A DNA stretch of 64,000 bases from Microbispora corallina (GTDB lineage: Bacteria; Actinomycetota; Actinomycetes; Streptosporangiales; Streptosporangiaceae). The DNA is taken from the NCBI RefSeq assembly GCF_016863035.1, contig NZ_BOOC01000002.1:248001-312000 (forward strand). The letters are read 5' to 3'. The notes beneath the pieces were generated by a model. The model made no database searches. It had not been told where the DNA came from and saw only the letters and a program-made list of their open reading frames with translations. This document shows positions 8,243-17,668 of the stretch, in pieces; the stretch's first letter is position 1; each line of letters starts with the position of its first letter. The position numbers were made by a program, and so were the translations under genes.

Positions 8243-8731
8243 TCACATGACGCGGGTGCCGTACATCTCCCCGAGGGGGTCGGCGAGCAGTTCGAGGCGC
8301 GCGCCGTCGGGGTCGCGGAAGTAGACGGAGGCCCCGCTCTCCTCCTGGTACGGCACGCCCGCGGCGTCGAGCTTGCCCCGCAGCCGCTCCCACGTCGGCC
8401 GGTCGACCGAGATCGCGATGTGGTGGAGCCCGCCCAGGACCTCCTTGTACGGCTCCAGATCGAGGCCGGGGAGATCGAAGAACGCCAGCAGGTTGCCGTT
8501 CCCGATGTCGAAGAAGAAGTGGTTGGAGCCCCGGTAGTCGCGGTTCTCGAAGATCTCGGTCAGGGGGAACTCGAGGAGCTCGTGGTAGAAGCGGATGGTG
8601 CGCTCGACGTCCGACGAGATCAGCGCGAAGTGGTGCAGACCCCTCGCGCTGCTCTCGGCACGGCGCTCGCTCAGATAGCGCTCGCGGATGCGCGCGCGCT
8701 CCGACTCGATGGCCGCGTAATCAATTTCCAT
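8243..8731 (-). CDS. VOC-superfamily (glyoxalase/extradiol dioxygenase-like) protein
   Basis: The 162-residue protein has the paired beta-alpha-beta-beta-beta modules of the vicinal oxygen chelate fold. Metal-ligand-like positions are His in RGLHHFALISSD, His in GGLHHIAISVDRP and Glu in GARLELLADP. Members are metal-dependent lyases, isomerases or dioxygenases acting on small molecules; the substrate is not evident. I prefer the ATG at 8731 (MEIDYAAIESERARIR); an ATG at 8770 would add 13 residues without a ribosome site. An N-terminal charged helix precedes the fold. Confidence 0.75.
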   Translation of the reverse strand: MEIDYAAIESERARIRERYLSERRAESSARGLHHFALISSDVERTIRFYHELLEFPLTEIFENRDYRGSNHFFFDIGNGNLLAFFDLPGLDLEPYKEVLGGLHHIAISVDRPTWERLRGKLDAAGVPYQEESGASVYFRDPDGARLELLADPLGEMYGTRVM

Positions 8732-8777
8732 ACTTCGCAAGCTTGTCCCATCACCCCCGGATCGAGCCATGGGGGGC

Positions 8778-10112
8778 TCACATGGTGGCCAGGATCTCTT
8801 CGACGATCCCGATCGTCGTGCCGGGATGGAGGAAGGCGAACCGGGCCACCGTCTCCCCCTCCCAGCCCGTTGGCGTGACGAATCCGATCTGTCCCGCCAG
8901 CAGCCGCCGCGACCAGCGGTGGTAGTCGTCCGCCTGCCAGCCTTTCCGCCGGAACAGGACGACCGAGAGCGTGGGCTCCACGACCAGTTCGAGGTGGTCG
9001 CTGCTCCTGACGAGGCCGGCGGCGCGCCGCGCCAGCTCGATCCCCTTCTCGATCGCCTCGGCGTACGCGTCGACGCCGTGGACGGCGAGCGAGAACCACA
9101 GCGGCAGCCCGCGCGCCCGCCTCGTCAGGTGGTACGCGTAGTCGGTGGGGTTCCACTCGTCCTCCTCCGTATGGAGGACGTCGAGGTAGGAGGCGTCCTG
9201 GGTGTGGACGGCCCTGGCCAGGCGGGGCTCGCGGTACAGCAGCGCGGCGCAGTCGAAGGGCGCGAACAGCCACTTGTGCGGGTCGACCACGAACGAGTCC
9301 GCGTGCTCGATCCCGGCGTACAGGTCCCGTACGGAGGGGGCGAACAGCCCGGCCCCGCCGTACGCGCCGTCGACGTGGAACCACAGGCCGCGCTCGCGGG
9401 CGACCTCGGCGACGCCCGCCAGGTCGTCGACGATCCCCGCGTTGGTGGTGCCGCAGGTCGCCACGACGGCGATCACGTCGCGGCCGCCGTCGGCCTCCAG
9501 CGCGGCCCGCAGCGCCTCCCCGGTCAGCCGGTGGCCGGTCGTGGGCACGACGAGGGCCTCCGCGCCGATGATGTTCAGCGTGTTGATGATCGAGGAGTGC
9601 GCCTGGTCGCTGACGGCGATCCGCGGGACGCCGAGCCCGGGCCGCGTGCGGCGGGCGGTGTCGCGGGCGACGACGAGGGCGGACAGGTTGGCGGCGCTGC
9701 CACCCGAGACGAAGCAGCCGCCGGCCGAGGCCGGCATGCCCGCCTTATCGGCGATCAGGCGTAGCACCTGGTTCTCCGCCGCGATGGCTCCGGACGCCTC
9801 CAGCCAGGAGATGCCCTGCAGTGAGGCGCAGGAGACCACCATGTCGAACAGCAGCGCCGCCTTGGTCGGGGCCGCCGGGATGAACGACAGGAAGCGGGGG
9901 CTGTCCGCCGAGATCACGGCCGGGGCGAGCTGGTCGGCGTAGACCTCCAGGACCTTCGCGGGGTCGTGGCCCTGCGCGGTGATGAGCCCCGCCAGCGCCG
10001 CGTCGAGCTTGTCCTTGACGCCGGGGTGGTCCAGGGGGACGGGATCCATGGCCAGGCGGTCCCTCATGTACGAGAAGACCAGGTCCGTCAGCCGCTCGTC
10101 ATAGTAGTGCAC
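8778..10112 (-). CDS. Group II PLP-dependent amino-acid decarboxylase
   Basis: The 444-residue protein belongs to the aromatic amino acid/glutamate decarboxylase family. The cofactor lysine is Lys280 in SFVVDPHKWLF, the Asp of the PLP pocket is in HVDGAYGG, and the N-terminal substrate region includes PRFLSFIPAAPT and SWLEASGAIAAENQVLR. It is closest in layout to aromatic-L-amino-acid (DOPA/tyrosine/tryptophan) decarboxylases and would make an amine from an amino acid in the cytoplasm. The GTG at 10112 is taken as the start; a CATACT -10 element six bases upstream suggests a leaderless message. Whether it feeds the nearby biosynthetic locus is unknown, since lhr lies between. Confidence 0.85.
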   Translation of the reverse strand: MHYYDERLTDLVFSYMRDRLAMDPVPLDHPGVKDKLDAALAGLITAQGHDPAKVLEVYADQLAPAVISADSPRFLSFIPAAPTKAALLFDMVVSCASLQGISWLEASGAIAAENQVLRLIADKAGMPASAGGCFVSGGSAANLSALVVARDTARRTRPGLGVPRIAVSDQAHSSIINTLNIIGAEALVVPTTGHRLTGEALRAALEADGGRDVIAVVATCGTTNAGIVDDLAGVAEVARERGLWFHVDGAYGGAGLFAPSVRDLYAGIEHADSFVVDPHKWLFAPFDCAALLYREPRLARAVHTQDASYLDVLHTEEDEWNPTDYAYHLTRRARGLPLWFSLAVHGVDAYAEAIEKGIELARRAAGLVRSSDHLELVVEPTLSVVLFRRKGWQADDYHRWSRRLLAGQIGFVTPTGWEGETVARFAFLHPGTTIGIVEEILATM

Positions 10113-10175
10113 CGGGCAAGTATGAGGATAAATCGGGTAAACCCGGTAAACGGCAGCAAAAGTCCCTCGGCTCAG
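10113..10175 (-). promoter_or_regulatory. Candidate leaderless promoter with inverted repeat, decarboxylase gene
   Basis: On the minus strand CATACT ends six bases before the GTG start, a spacing that would place transcription initiation at the start codon. Just upstream is CGGGT-aa-ACCCG (plus strand) together with a second GGTAAAC copy, an operator-like inverted repeat. The -35 element is weak. Confidence 0.35.
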
Positions 10176-10229
10176 TGACGCCCGCACCGGACCCCCGACG
10201 GCGGGCGGGGCGTTTCTGTCGGTGGGCGG

Positions 10230-13200
10230 ATGCATTATGGGCGGGTGGGCGCGCTCGAGGGATTCAGCCCGGTGACCAGGGAGTGGTTCGCCGGCGCGTT
10301 CGCCGCGCCCACGGCGGCCCAGGAGGGCGCCTGGTCGGCGATCGCCCGCAGGGAGAACACGCTGGTCGTGGCGCCCACGGGCTCCGGCAAGACGCTGGCC
10401 GCGTTCCTGTGGGCCATCGACAGGCTCGCGGTCGAGCACGCTGCCGCCGCGGCGGTGCCGGACGACGAGGTCGACCGGCCGCGCCGCCGTCGCGGCGAGA
10501 AGGCCCCCGAGCGGCTGTGCCGGGTGGTGTACGTCTCGCCGCTCAAGGCGCTCGCGGTCGACGTCGAGCGGAACCTGCGCGCCCCGCTCACCGGCATCCG
10601 GCAGACGGCCCTGCGCATGAGCCTGCCGGCTCCGGACATCTCGGTGGCGATCCGCTCGGGCGACACGGCGGCCGAGGAGCGGCGCCGCTTCGCCGCCAGG
10701 CCGTCCGACATCCTGATCACCACGCCCGAGTCGCTGTTCCTCATCCTCACCTCGCAGGCCAGGGAGGCGCTGCGCGGCGTCGAGACGGTGATCGTCGACG
10801 AGGTCCACGCGGTGGCCGCCACCAAACGGGGGGCGCACCTCGCGCTCACCTTGGAGCGGCTCGACGCGATGCTGCCCGAGCCCGCCCAGCGCATCGGCCT
10901 GTCGGCCACCGTGCGCCCGGTCGCGGAGGTTGCCGCGTTCCTCGGCGGCCCGCGGCCGGCGACCGTGGTCCAGCCGCCCTCGGAGAAGGTCATCGAGGTC
11001 GATGTCGTGGTCCCGGTCGAGGACATGACCGAGTTGGCCCCGCCGCCCGGCGAGGGCGGCGAGCCGTCGGAGCACCGGCGGAGCATCTGGCCCCACGTCG
11101 AGGAGCACCTGCTCGACCTCATCGAGGCGCACCGCTCGACCATCGTGTTCGCCAACTCGCGGCGGCTGTCGGAGCGGCTGTGCACCCGCCTCAATGAGCT
11201 GGCCTGGGAGCGGCGCGCCGCCCCGCCGCCCGGGGACGGCCCGTCCACGGGCGAGCCGGCGCAGTGGTCGGCCGCGTTCGAGGAGCTCCACGCCCAGTGG
11301 TCGGCCCAGCGGGAGAGCGGGGCCGCTCCCATGCCGGCCGAGCTGATGGCCCAGGCGGGCGCGTCCGGGGGCGCCCTCCCCGAGGTGGTGCGGGCCCATC
11401 ACGGCTCGGTGTCGAAGGAGGAGCGGTCGCAGATCGAGGAGGCGCTGAAGTCCGGGCGCCTGCCCGCGGTGGTCGCCACCTCCAGCCTCGAGCTGGGCAT
11501 CGACATGGGTTCGGTCGACCTGGTGGCCTGCGTGGAGGCGCCGCCCAGCGTCGCCAGCGGGCTGCAGCGCATCGGCCGCGCCGGGCACCAGGTGGGCGCG
11601 GTCTCCCGGGGCGTGATCTTCCCCAAGTACCGCGGCGACCTCGTGCAGACCGCCGTCGTCGCCGAGCGCATGCGCTCGGGGCAGATCGAGGAGCTGCGCT
11701 ATCCCCGCAACCCCCTCGACGTGCTGGCCCAGCAGATCGTCGCGATGACGGCCCTCGACGAGTGGACGGTCGACGCGCTGGAGGAGGTGGTCCGCCGGGC
11801 CGCGCCGTACGCCACGCTGCCGCGCAGCGCCCTGGAGGCGACCCTCGACATGCTGGCCGGCCGCTATCCGAGCGAGGAGTTCGCCGAGCTGCGGCCGCGC
11901 GTCGTGTGGGACCGGGTCACGGGCACGCTGCGTGGACGGCCGGGCGCCCAGCGGCTTGCGGTGACCAACGGCGGCACGATTCCCGACCGCGGCCTGTTCG
12001 GGGTGTTCCTGGTCGGCGAGAAGTCCTCCCGGGTGGGCGAGCTCGACGAGGAGATGGTCTACGAGTCCCGGGTCGGCGACGTGTTCGTGCTGGGCGCGAC
12101 CTCCTGGCGGATCGAGGACATCACGGCCGACCGGGTGCTCGTCTCCCCCGCTCCCGGGCAGCCGGGCAAGCTGCCGTTCTGGCACGGCGACAGTGTCGGC
12201 CGCCCGGCCGAGCTGGGCCGGGCCATCGGCGCCTTCCTGCGTGAGCTGTCGGCCGCGGGCGCCGGCGGCCGGGGCGACGGGGAGGCCGCCCGGTCGCGGG
12301 TACGGGCCGCCGGGCTCGACGAGTTCGCAACCGGCAACCTGCTGTCCTACCTGGCGGAGCAGCGCGAGGCGACCGGATACGTCCCCGACGACCGCACGCT
12401 CGTGGTCGAGCGCTTCCACGACGAGCTGGGCGACTGGCGGGTGGTCATCCACTCGCCGTACGGGGGACGGGTGCACGCGCCGTGGGCCCTCGCCATCGGG
12501 CGGCGGCTGCGCGAGCGGTACGGCGTCGACGTGCAGGCGATCCACTCCGACGACGGGATCGTGCTGCGCATCCCCGACACCCTGGAGGACGCGCCGACCG
12601 ACGTGGCGGCCTTCGACGCCGAGGAGATCGAGCAGATCGTCACCGAGGAGCTGGGCGGCTCGGCGCTGTTCGCGGCCCGGTTCCGCGAGTGCGCCGGCCG
12701 GGCGCTGCTGCTGCCGCGCCGCAACCCCGGCAGGCGCACCCCGCTGTGGCAGCAGCGCCAGCGGGCAGCGCACCTGCTCGGCGTCGCCAGCGGCTACGGC
12801 GGGTTCCCGGTCGTGCTGGAGACCATGCGGGAGTGCCTGCAGGACGTGTTCGACGTCCCGGGGCTGGTCCGGCTCATGCGCGACGTGGCCGCCCGGCGGG
12901 TGCGGGTGGTCGAGGTGGAGACCTCGCAGCCCTCGCCGTTCGCGGCCTCGCTGTTGTTCTCCTACATCGGCGCGTTCATGTACGAGGGCGACGCGCCCCT
13001 CGCCGAGCGCCGGGCGCAGGCCCTCGCCCTCGACACCGCGCTCCTCGCGGAGCTGCTCGGCCAGGCCGACCTGCGCGAGCTGCTCGATCCCGACGTGATC
13101 GCCGAGGCCGAGCGGGAGCTGGCCCGCCTGGACCGGCCGCTGCGCGACGCCGAGGACCTGGCCGACCTGCTGCGTTCCCACGGCCCGCTGCTCGCGGAGG

Positions 13201-15173
13201 ACGTCTCGATCCGCGAGGGCGACCCGGCCTGGCTGGCCGGCCTGGAACGGGCCCGCAGAGCCGTCCGGGTGCGGATCGCCGGGCACGAGCAGTGGGCGGC
13301 GGTCGAGGACGCCTGGCGGCTGCGCGACGCGCTCGGCGTCCCGCTGCCGGTGGGCGTGCCGCAGGAGTTCCTGGAGTCCCCGGCGGCCGGCGCCTCCGGG
13401 CGGCGTCCCGTCGCCGCCGATCCCCTGGGCGACCTGGTCGCCCGCCACGCGCGCACCCGGGGGCCGTTCTCCCCGGGTGGCGCGGCCGCGCGGTTCGGCG
13501 TGGGCGTGTCCGTCGTGGAGGACGCCCTGCGGCGCCTGGCGTCGGCGGGCCGCGTCGTCTCCGGCGAGTTCCGGCCCGGCGGGCGGGGCGAGGAGTGGTG
13601 CGACGCCGGTGTGCTGCGGATGTTGCGGCGCAGGTCGCTGGCCCGGCTCCGCAAGGAGGTCGAGCCGGTCCCGCACGAGACGCTGGCCGCGTTCCTGCCC
13701 GCCTGGCACGGCGTCACGCCCACGACCGTCACGGGCGAGTCCCCCACGGCCCGGGCGTCCGGCCCCACCGGTCAGGGCGGCCCGGCCGCACACGGGTCCG
13801 CGGGGACCGGCCGGTCGATGGACGCGCTGATCAGCGCCATCGAGCGCCTGCAGGGCGCCGCCGTCCCGGCCTCGGCCCTGGAGTCGCTCGTGCTGCCGAG
13901 CCGGGTCCCTGGCTACACTCCCGCGCTGCTCGACGAGCTGACCTCCTCGGGCGAGGTCCTCTGGGCCGGGCAGGGCTCGCTGCCGGGCGGCGACGGCTGG
14001 GTGTCCCTGCTGTTCGCCGACACCGCCCCCCTGCTGATGCCCACGCCGTCCGAGATCACCATGACGCCCCTGCACGAGCAGGTGCTGGAGATCCTGGGCG
14101 GCGGCGGCGCGCTCTTCTTCCGCGAGCTGTCCAACCGCGTCGCTGCGCTCGCCGTCCGCGACGACCGCCTCGGTACCGAAGGCGGCCCTGACGACCGTCG
14201 TGGCGACGCAGACGGCGCAGCCCCTCCCAGCGCCTCTCTGGCCCGCCGTGCCCGGATCCTCGGCTCGGCCGCCCCGTCGCCGGTGCCCGGGGTGCCGTCC
14301 GCGGTCCCGGACGACACCGTGCTGGCCGCCGCGGTGTGGGATCTGGTCTGGGCCGGCCGCGTCACCGGCGACACGCTCGCGCCCCTGCGATCGATCCTCG
14401 GCACGGGGCGGCCCGCCCACCGTCCGCCCACGACCCGCCGCCGCCGTGCCGTCCTGCCCACGCGGAGCGGTCCGCCCACGGTCAGCGGCCGCTGGTGGCT
14501 GCTGCCCGCCCCCTCGCCGGACGGAACACAGCGGGCCCACGCCCAGGCCGAGGTCCTGCTCGAACGGCACGGCGTGCTGACCAGGGGCGGGATCACCTCC
14601 GAACGCATCCCGGGCGGCTTCTCCTCGGTCTACCAGGTGCTCCGCGCGTTCGAGGAGAGCGGCCGGTGCCGGCGCGGCTACTTCGTCGAAGGGCTCGGCG
14701 GCGCCCAGTTCGCCCTGCCTGGCGCGGTGGACCGCATGCGGGCGATGGCGCCGGGCGGCGCGCCCCCGCAGGAGGACATCTGGGCCATGCCTGCGGCCGC
14801 CCCACCCAAGCGGACCGTCGTCCTCGCGGCGACCGACCCCGCCAACCCCTACGGCGCGGCCCTCCCGTGGCCCGACCGGGACGACGACGTGACGCACAAG
14901 CCGGGGCGTAAGGCCGGCGCCCTGGTGGTCCTGGTCGAGGGACGGCTCGTGCTCTATGTCGAGCGCGGCGGCAAGACCCTGCTGTCGTTCGGGGAGGAGG
15001 ACGACCTGCGTCCCGCGGTCGAGTCGCTGGCCGTCGCCGTCCGGCGGGGCGCCCTCGGCAAGCTCACGGTCGAGCGCGCCGACGGCGCGGCCATCACCGA
15101 GTCGCCGCTCGCCGCCGCCCTGGAGGCCGCCGGGTTCCACCCCACTCCCCGCGGCCTCCGCATCCGCGGCTGA
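10230..15173 (+). CDS. lhr: Large ATP-dependent DNA helicase Lhr
   Basis: Lhr is a superfamily 2 3'-5' DNA translocase/RNA:DNA helicase linked to repair of crosslink damage in mycobacteria. The protein has 1647 residues. Walker A APTGSGKT is at 48-55, the DEVH box at 190-193, SAT (motif III) at 225-227, and the motif IV-VI region (HHGSVSKEERSQIEEALKSG, SSLELGIDMGSVD, QRIGRAGHQ) follows. A winged-helix and an Lhr-specific middle region come next, then a long C-terminal region as in the actinobacterial long form. Linkers are Ala/Gly/Pro-rich. The ATG at 10230 was taken; a GTG at 10245 gives a family-like start too. In many actinobacteria a Nei-type glycosylase gene is adjacent; here the only one is 23 kb away. 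Confidence 0.93.
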   Translation: MHYGRVGALEGFSPVTREWFAGAFAAPTAAQEGAWSAIARRENTLVVAPTGSGKTLAAFLWAIDRLAVEHAAAAAVPDDEVDRPRRRRGEKAPERLCRVVYVSPLKALAVDVERNLRAPLTGIRQTALRMSLPAPDISVAIRSGDTAAEERRRFAARPSDILITTPESLFLILTSQAREALRGVETVIVDEVHAVAATKRGAHLALTLERLDAMLPEPAQRIGLSATVRPVAEVAAFLGGPRPATVVQPPSEKVIEVDVVVPVEDMTELAPPPGEGGEPSEHRRSIWPHVEEHLLDLIEAHRSTIVFANSRRLSERLCTRLNELAWERRAAPPPGDGPSTGEPAQWSAAFEELHAQWSAQRESGAAPMPAELMAQAGASGGALPEVVRAHHGSVSKEERSQIEEALKSGRLPAVVATSSLELGIDMGSVDLVACVEAPPSVASGLQRIGRAGHQVGAVSRGVIFPKYRGDLVQTAVVAERMRSGQIEELRYPRNPLDVLAQQIVAMTALDEWTVDALEEVVRRAAPYATLPRSALEATLDMLAGRYPSEEFAELRPRVVWDRVTGTLRGRPGAQRLAVTNGGTIPDRGLFGVFLVGEKSSRVGELDEEMVYESRVGDVFVLGATSWRIEDITADRVLVSPAPGQPGKLPFWHGDSVGRPAELGRAIGAFLRELSAAGAGGRGDGEAARSRVRAAGLDEFATGNLLSYLAEQREATGYVPDDRTLVVERFHDELGDWRVVIHSPYGGRVHAPWALAIGRRLRERYGVDVQAIHSDDGIVLRIPDTLEDAPTDVAAFDAEEIEQIVTEELGGSALFAARFRECAGRALLLPRRNPGRRTPLWQQRQRAAHLLGVASGYGGFPVVLETMRECLQDVFDVPGLVRLMRDVAARRVRVVEVETSQPSPFAASLLFSYIGAFMYEGDAPLAERRAQALALDTALLAELLGQADLRELLDPDVIAEAERELARLDRPLRDAEDLADLLRSHGPLLAEDVSIREGDPAWLAGLERARRAVRVRIAGHEQWAAVEDAWRLRDALGVPLPVGVPQEFLESPAAGASGRRPVAADPLGDLVARHARTRGPFSPGGAAARFGVGVSVVEDALRRLASAGRVVSGEFRPGGRGEEWCDAGVLRMLRRRSLARLRKEVEPVPHETLAAFLPAWHGVTPTTVTGESPTARASGPTGQGGPAAHGSAGTGRSMDALISAIERLQGAAVPASALESLVLPSRVPGYTPALLDELTSSGEVLWAGQGSLPGGDGWVSLLFADTAPLLMPTPSEITMTPLHEQVLEILGGGGALFFRELSNRVAALAVRDDRLGTEGGPDDRRGDADGAAPPSASLARRARILGSAAPSPVPGVPSAVPDDTVLAAAVWDLVWAGRVTGDTLAPLRSILGTGRPAHRPPTTRRRRAVLPTRSGPPTVSGRWWLLPAPSPDGTQRAHAQAEVLLERHGVLTRGGITSERIPGGFSSVYQVLRAFEESGRCRRGYFVEGLGGAQFALPGAVDRMRAMAPGGAPPQEDIWAMPAAAPPKRTVVLAATDPANPYGAALPWPDRDDDVTHKPGRKAGALVVLVEGRLVLYVERGGKTLLSFGEEDDLRPAVESLAVAVRRGALGKLTVERADGAAITESPLAAALEAAGFHPTPRGLRIRG

Positions 15174-15189
15174 GCCTCCGCCGTTCCCC

Positions 15190-15206
15190 GTGACCGCTGC
15201 GGTCAC
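15190..15206. terminator. Bidirectional hairpin between lhr and the E2 gene
   Basis: A perfect 7-bp stem (gtgaccg/cggtcac) with a CTG loop lies in the 103 bases between the convergent stop codons. A 12-bp GC palindrome follows at 15211-15222. Confidence 0.5.
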
Positions 15207-15276
15207 CCATGGCCCGCGGGCCGAGCCGGTTACGGCTTGGGCGCCACGGTCGGTCCGGACGAGCGCCGGGGGCGGG

Positions 15277-16662
15277 TCAGGCGAACGTGCTCTCGGGGTC
15301 CTCAAGGAGGTCCTTGAGGGCCCGGAGGTAGAGGGCGGCGTCCCGTCCGTTGACGAGGCGGTGGTCGTAGGCGAGGCCGATGTTCGCGTACGTCCGGCTG
15401 ACGACCTCGCCGCTGCGCAATTGGAGCACCTCCTGCGGGGAGGCGACGGCCAGGGCGCAGGCGTGGCCCGGGAAGATCAACGGGATCGCGAGCGTGACGT
15501 CGCCGTCGTGGTGCAGGGTGACGACGATGTTGGCCCCCGCCAGGTCGTCCTCCCGGAAGTCGCCGGTGGCGGCGGCGAGGCGGTACTCCATGAGCCGCGC
15601 CGCCACCTCCTTCAGCGACCGGCGGCCGGCGTCATGGATGACCGGCACGAACAGCCCGGCGCCGGCGTCCATCGTGACCCCGATGTGCGGGGCGTCGGGA
15701 AGCAGCGCCGTCCGCTCGTCCGCGAGCGTGGCGTACAGCAGGGGGAAGGCCGCGTGCAGGCGGGCGACCGCGCAGGTCACCAGCTCGGGCAGGCCGACCG
15801 GCCGCCTGACCTCGCGGGTCAGCCGGGCCGCCAGCGCGAGCGCGTCCCCGACGTCGATCCGCATGACCGTGTACGCCGCCGGGATCGTCTCATGCGAGGC
15901 GCGCACGGCCCGCGCCACCGCCCGCTGCACCCGGGACAGCTCGTAGGACGTACCGCTCGCGCCGCCGGAGGACGGCCGCCACCCGGCGCCGCCGGGCCGC
16001 CCGTCGTCGTCGCCGCGCCCGGCGTCCCCCGCCTGTCCGGCCCGGGCCGCCTCCCCCACCTGTCCGGCCCGGCCACCCTCTCCCGCCGGGGCGAGGCGGG
16101 CCGCGGCCAGGCGCTCGACATCGGTCCGGCGGACCACGGGGACGCCGAGCGCGCGCAGCTCGGCGGGGTCGACGCCCAGTTCCTCGATCAGGGCGCGCGC
16201 GGGAGCCGTGATCACCGGTTCCCGCGCGTCCACGGGCGCCGCGCCCGTCGTCTCCGGCGCGCCCGCGCCGGTCACGGCGTGCCCAGGCCGAGTGACTGCG
16301 GTCGCGGCGTCGACGGGCGAACGAGAGCCGGTCGCGGCGTGCGCAGGCGGAGTGGCGCCGGTCGCGGCGTCCACAGGCGAGCCGGAGCCGGTCGCGGCAT
16401 CCGTGGACGGGGCGTCGGCGGGCGGGGTGGCGTCGGCGGTGAGGCGGGCGATCAGGTCGCCGGGGGCGCAGTCGGCGTTGAGGGGCAGCACCCGCCAAAG
16501 GTACCCGTCCTCCTCAGCGACCAGTTCCTCGGTGGCCTTGGAGGTCTCCAGGACCGCGACCGGGTCGCCGGAGGCGACCGCCCCGCCGTCCTCGGCCACC
16601 CATTCGACCAGGACGTACGAGGTGTCGTTGTTGTTGAGCTTCGGCACCCGGATGTCAGTCAC
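15277..16662 (-). CDS. Dihydrolipoamide acyltransferase (E2)-like component of a 2-oxoacid dehydrogenase complex
   Basis: The 461-residue protein has an N-terminal lipoyl domain with the lipoyl-lysine Lys42 in LETSKATEE, a repetitive Ala/Thr/Pro linker (about 85-140), an E1/E3-binding segment (PARALIEELGVDPAELRALG), a second flexible linker, and a C-terminal acyltransferase domain ending in DHRLVNGRD with the catalytic His434. E2 passes an acyl group from lipoamide to CoA or another thiol. The GTG start overlaps the E1-beta stop by 8 bases, so it is the last gene of a coupled five-gene arm. No dihydrolipoamide dehydrogenase (E3) gene is in the window. The linker is encoded by 30-bp tandem repeats. 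Context suggests a dedicated biosynthetic role, not housekeeping. Confidence 0.85.
   Translation of the reverse strand: MTDIRVPKLNNNDTSYVLVEWVAEDGGAVASGDPVAVLETSKATEELVAEEDGYLWRVLPLNADCAPGDLIARLTADATPPADAPSTDAATGSGSPVDAATGATPPAHAATGSRSPVDAATAVTRPGHAVTGAGAPETTGAAPVDAREPVITAPARALIEELGVDPAELRALGVPVVRRTDVERLAAARLAPAGEGGRAGQVGEAARAGQAGDAGRGDDDGRPGGAGWRPSSGGASGTSYELSRVQRAVARAVRASHETIPAAYTVMRIDVGDALALAARLTREVRRPVGLPELVTCAVARLHAAFPLLYATLADERTALLPDAPHIGVTMDAGAGLFVPVIHDAGRRSLKEVAARLMEYRLAAATGDFREDDLAGANIVVTLHHDGDVTLAIPLIFPGHACALAVASPQEVLQLRSGEVVSRTYANIGLAYDHRLVNGRDAALYLRALKDLLEDPESTFA
16262..16405. repeat. 30-bp tandem repeats in the E2 linker
   Basis: The core cggtcgcggc recurs at 16299, 16329, 16359 and 16389, with a one-base variant at 16269: five units of 30 bp in frame. 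They encode a ten-residue AATGxxxPxx repeat in the flexible linker between lipoyl and binding domains. Confidence 0.85.
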
Positions 16663-17668
16663 GCAGGGCCTCCAGCACCGCGTCGTGGATCGTGGACTCC
16701 TGCACGAGGACGCTCCGCTCCAGGTGGAGGGCGGTGGGGATCACGCTGTCGGCCGAGTGGACGAGCGTCACCGGCCGCCGCAGGTCCCGCCACAGGTGGG
16801 CGTGGATCCGGTGGGCGACCTCGCTCCCCCACGTGCCGCCCGCCGTGCTCTCTTCGGCGACGAGCACGGCCCGCGCCCGGCGCAGCGACGGCAGCAGCGG
16901 CTCGACGTCGAAGGGGTGGAGCCGGGACGGCACGACGAGTGTGCAGCTCACCTCCTGCTCCAGCAGCAGCCGGCGCATCGCGCCCACCGCGCGCTCCACC
17001 ATCCCGCCGGGGGCGATGATCACGCAGTCCGCGGCCTCCGGGTCCTCGAGGAACACCCGGGCCGCGCCCGCCGTCCCGCCGGACCCCGCCAGGTGGTCGT
17101 GGAGGAACAGGTCCCCCACGTCGTGCATCCGCCGCGTGTAGAGGACCTTGTCCTCGAAGAACACCGCCGGCCGGCCGGCGGCCAGCATCTCCTCCAGCAC
17201 GACGCGGTTGTCGTGCAGGGGCGACATCTCGTACACCGACAGCCCGGGCACGCCGACGAAGTGCTTCTGCAGGCTCTGGCTGTGCGTCGGACCGTATCCG
17301 CGGCCGCCCCCGGACGGGCACCGCACGACCATCCGCATGGGCACGTGAGAGCCGTACATCGAGACGGACTTGGCGGCGAAGTTGACGATCTGGTCGAACG
17401 CGAGCGCCACGAAGTCGCCGAACATGATCTCGACGATCGCGGCGTCGCCGCACAGGGCGAGCCCCGCGGCCAGCCCGGTGATGCCCGACTCGCTGATCGG
17501 CGTCCCCAGCACCCGGTCGGGGAACCGGCTCGACAGCCCTTTGGTGATCTTGAAGGCACCGCCGTACGGATCGGTGATGTCCTCCCCGATCACGTACGCC
17601 GAAGGGTCGGCCTCGAGCACCGCGTGCAGGGCGGCGTTGAGGTTCTCCGCTACGCGCACGGGTCCCAC
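16655..17668 (-). CDS. Thiamine-diphosphate-dependent 2-oxoacid dehydrogenase E1 beta subunit
   Basis: The 337-residue protein has the transketolase pyrimidine-binding domain and C-terminal domain of E1 beta. Visible family features are the cofactor-activating Glu in VIGEDITDPYGGAF, TPISESGITGLAAGLAL, FGDFVALAFDQIVNFAAK, and the C-terminal LVAEESTAGGTWGSEVAHRI. With E1 alpha it decarboxylates a 2-oxoacid and transfers the acyl group to the E2 lipoyl arm. A GTG at 17668 overlaps the E1-alpha stop by 19 bases; a GTG at 17659 would overlap by 10. Both imply coupling. The substrate (pyruvate, branched-chain or other) cannot be read from the sequence. Confidence 0.88.
   Translation of the reverse strand: MGPVRVAENLNAALHAVLEADPSAYVIGEDITDPYGGAFKITKGLSSRFPDRVLGTPISESGITGLAAGLALCGDAAIVEIMFGDFVALAFDQIVNFAAKSVSMYGSHVPMRMVVRCPSGGGRGYGPTHSQSLQKHFVGVPGLSVYEMSPLHDNRVVLEEMLAAGRPAVFFEDKVLYTRRMHDVGDLFLHDHLAGSGGTAGAARVFLEDPEAADCVIIAPGGMVERAVGAMRRLLLEQEVSCTLVVPSRLHPFDVEPLLPSLRRARAVLVAEESTAGGTWGSEVAHRIHAHLWRDLRRPVTLVHSADSVIPTALHLERSVLVQESTIHDAVLEALRD

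Noticed and set aside
8778-15305. A 2175-codon open frame on the minus strand covering lhr
   Set aside because: Only its last 444 codons (8778-10112) have protein-family features; the rest is antisense to lhr with Arg/Gly/His-rich nonsense composition, a normal by-product of very high GC.
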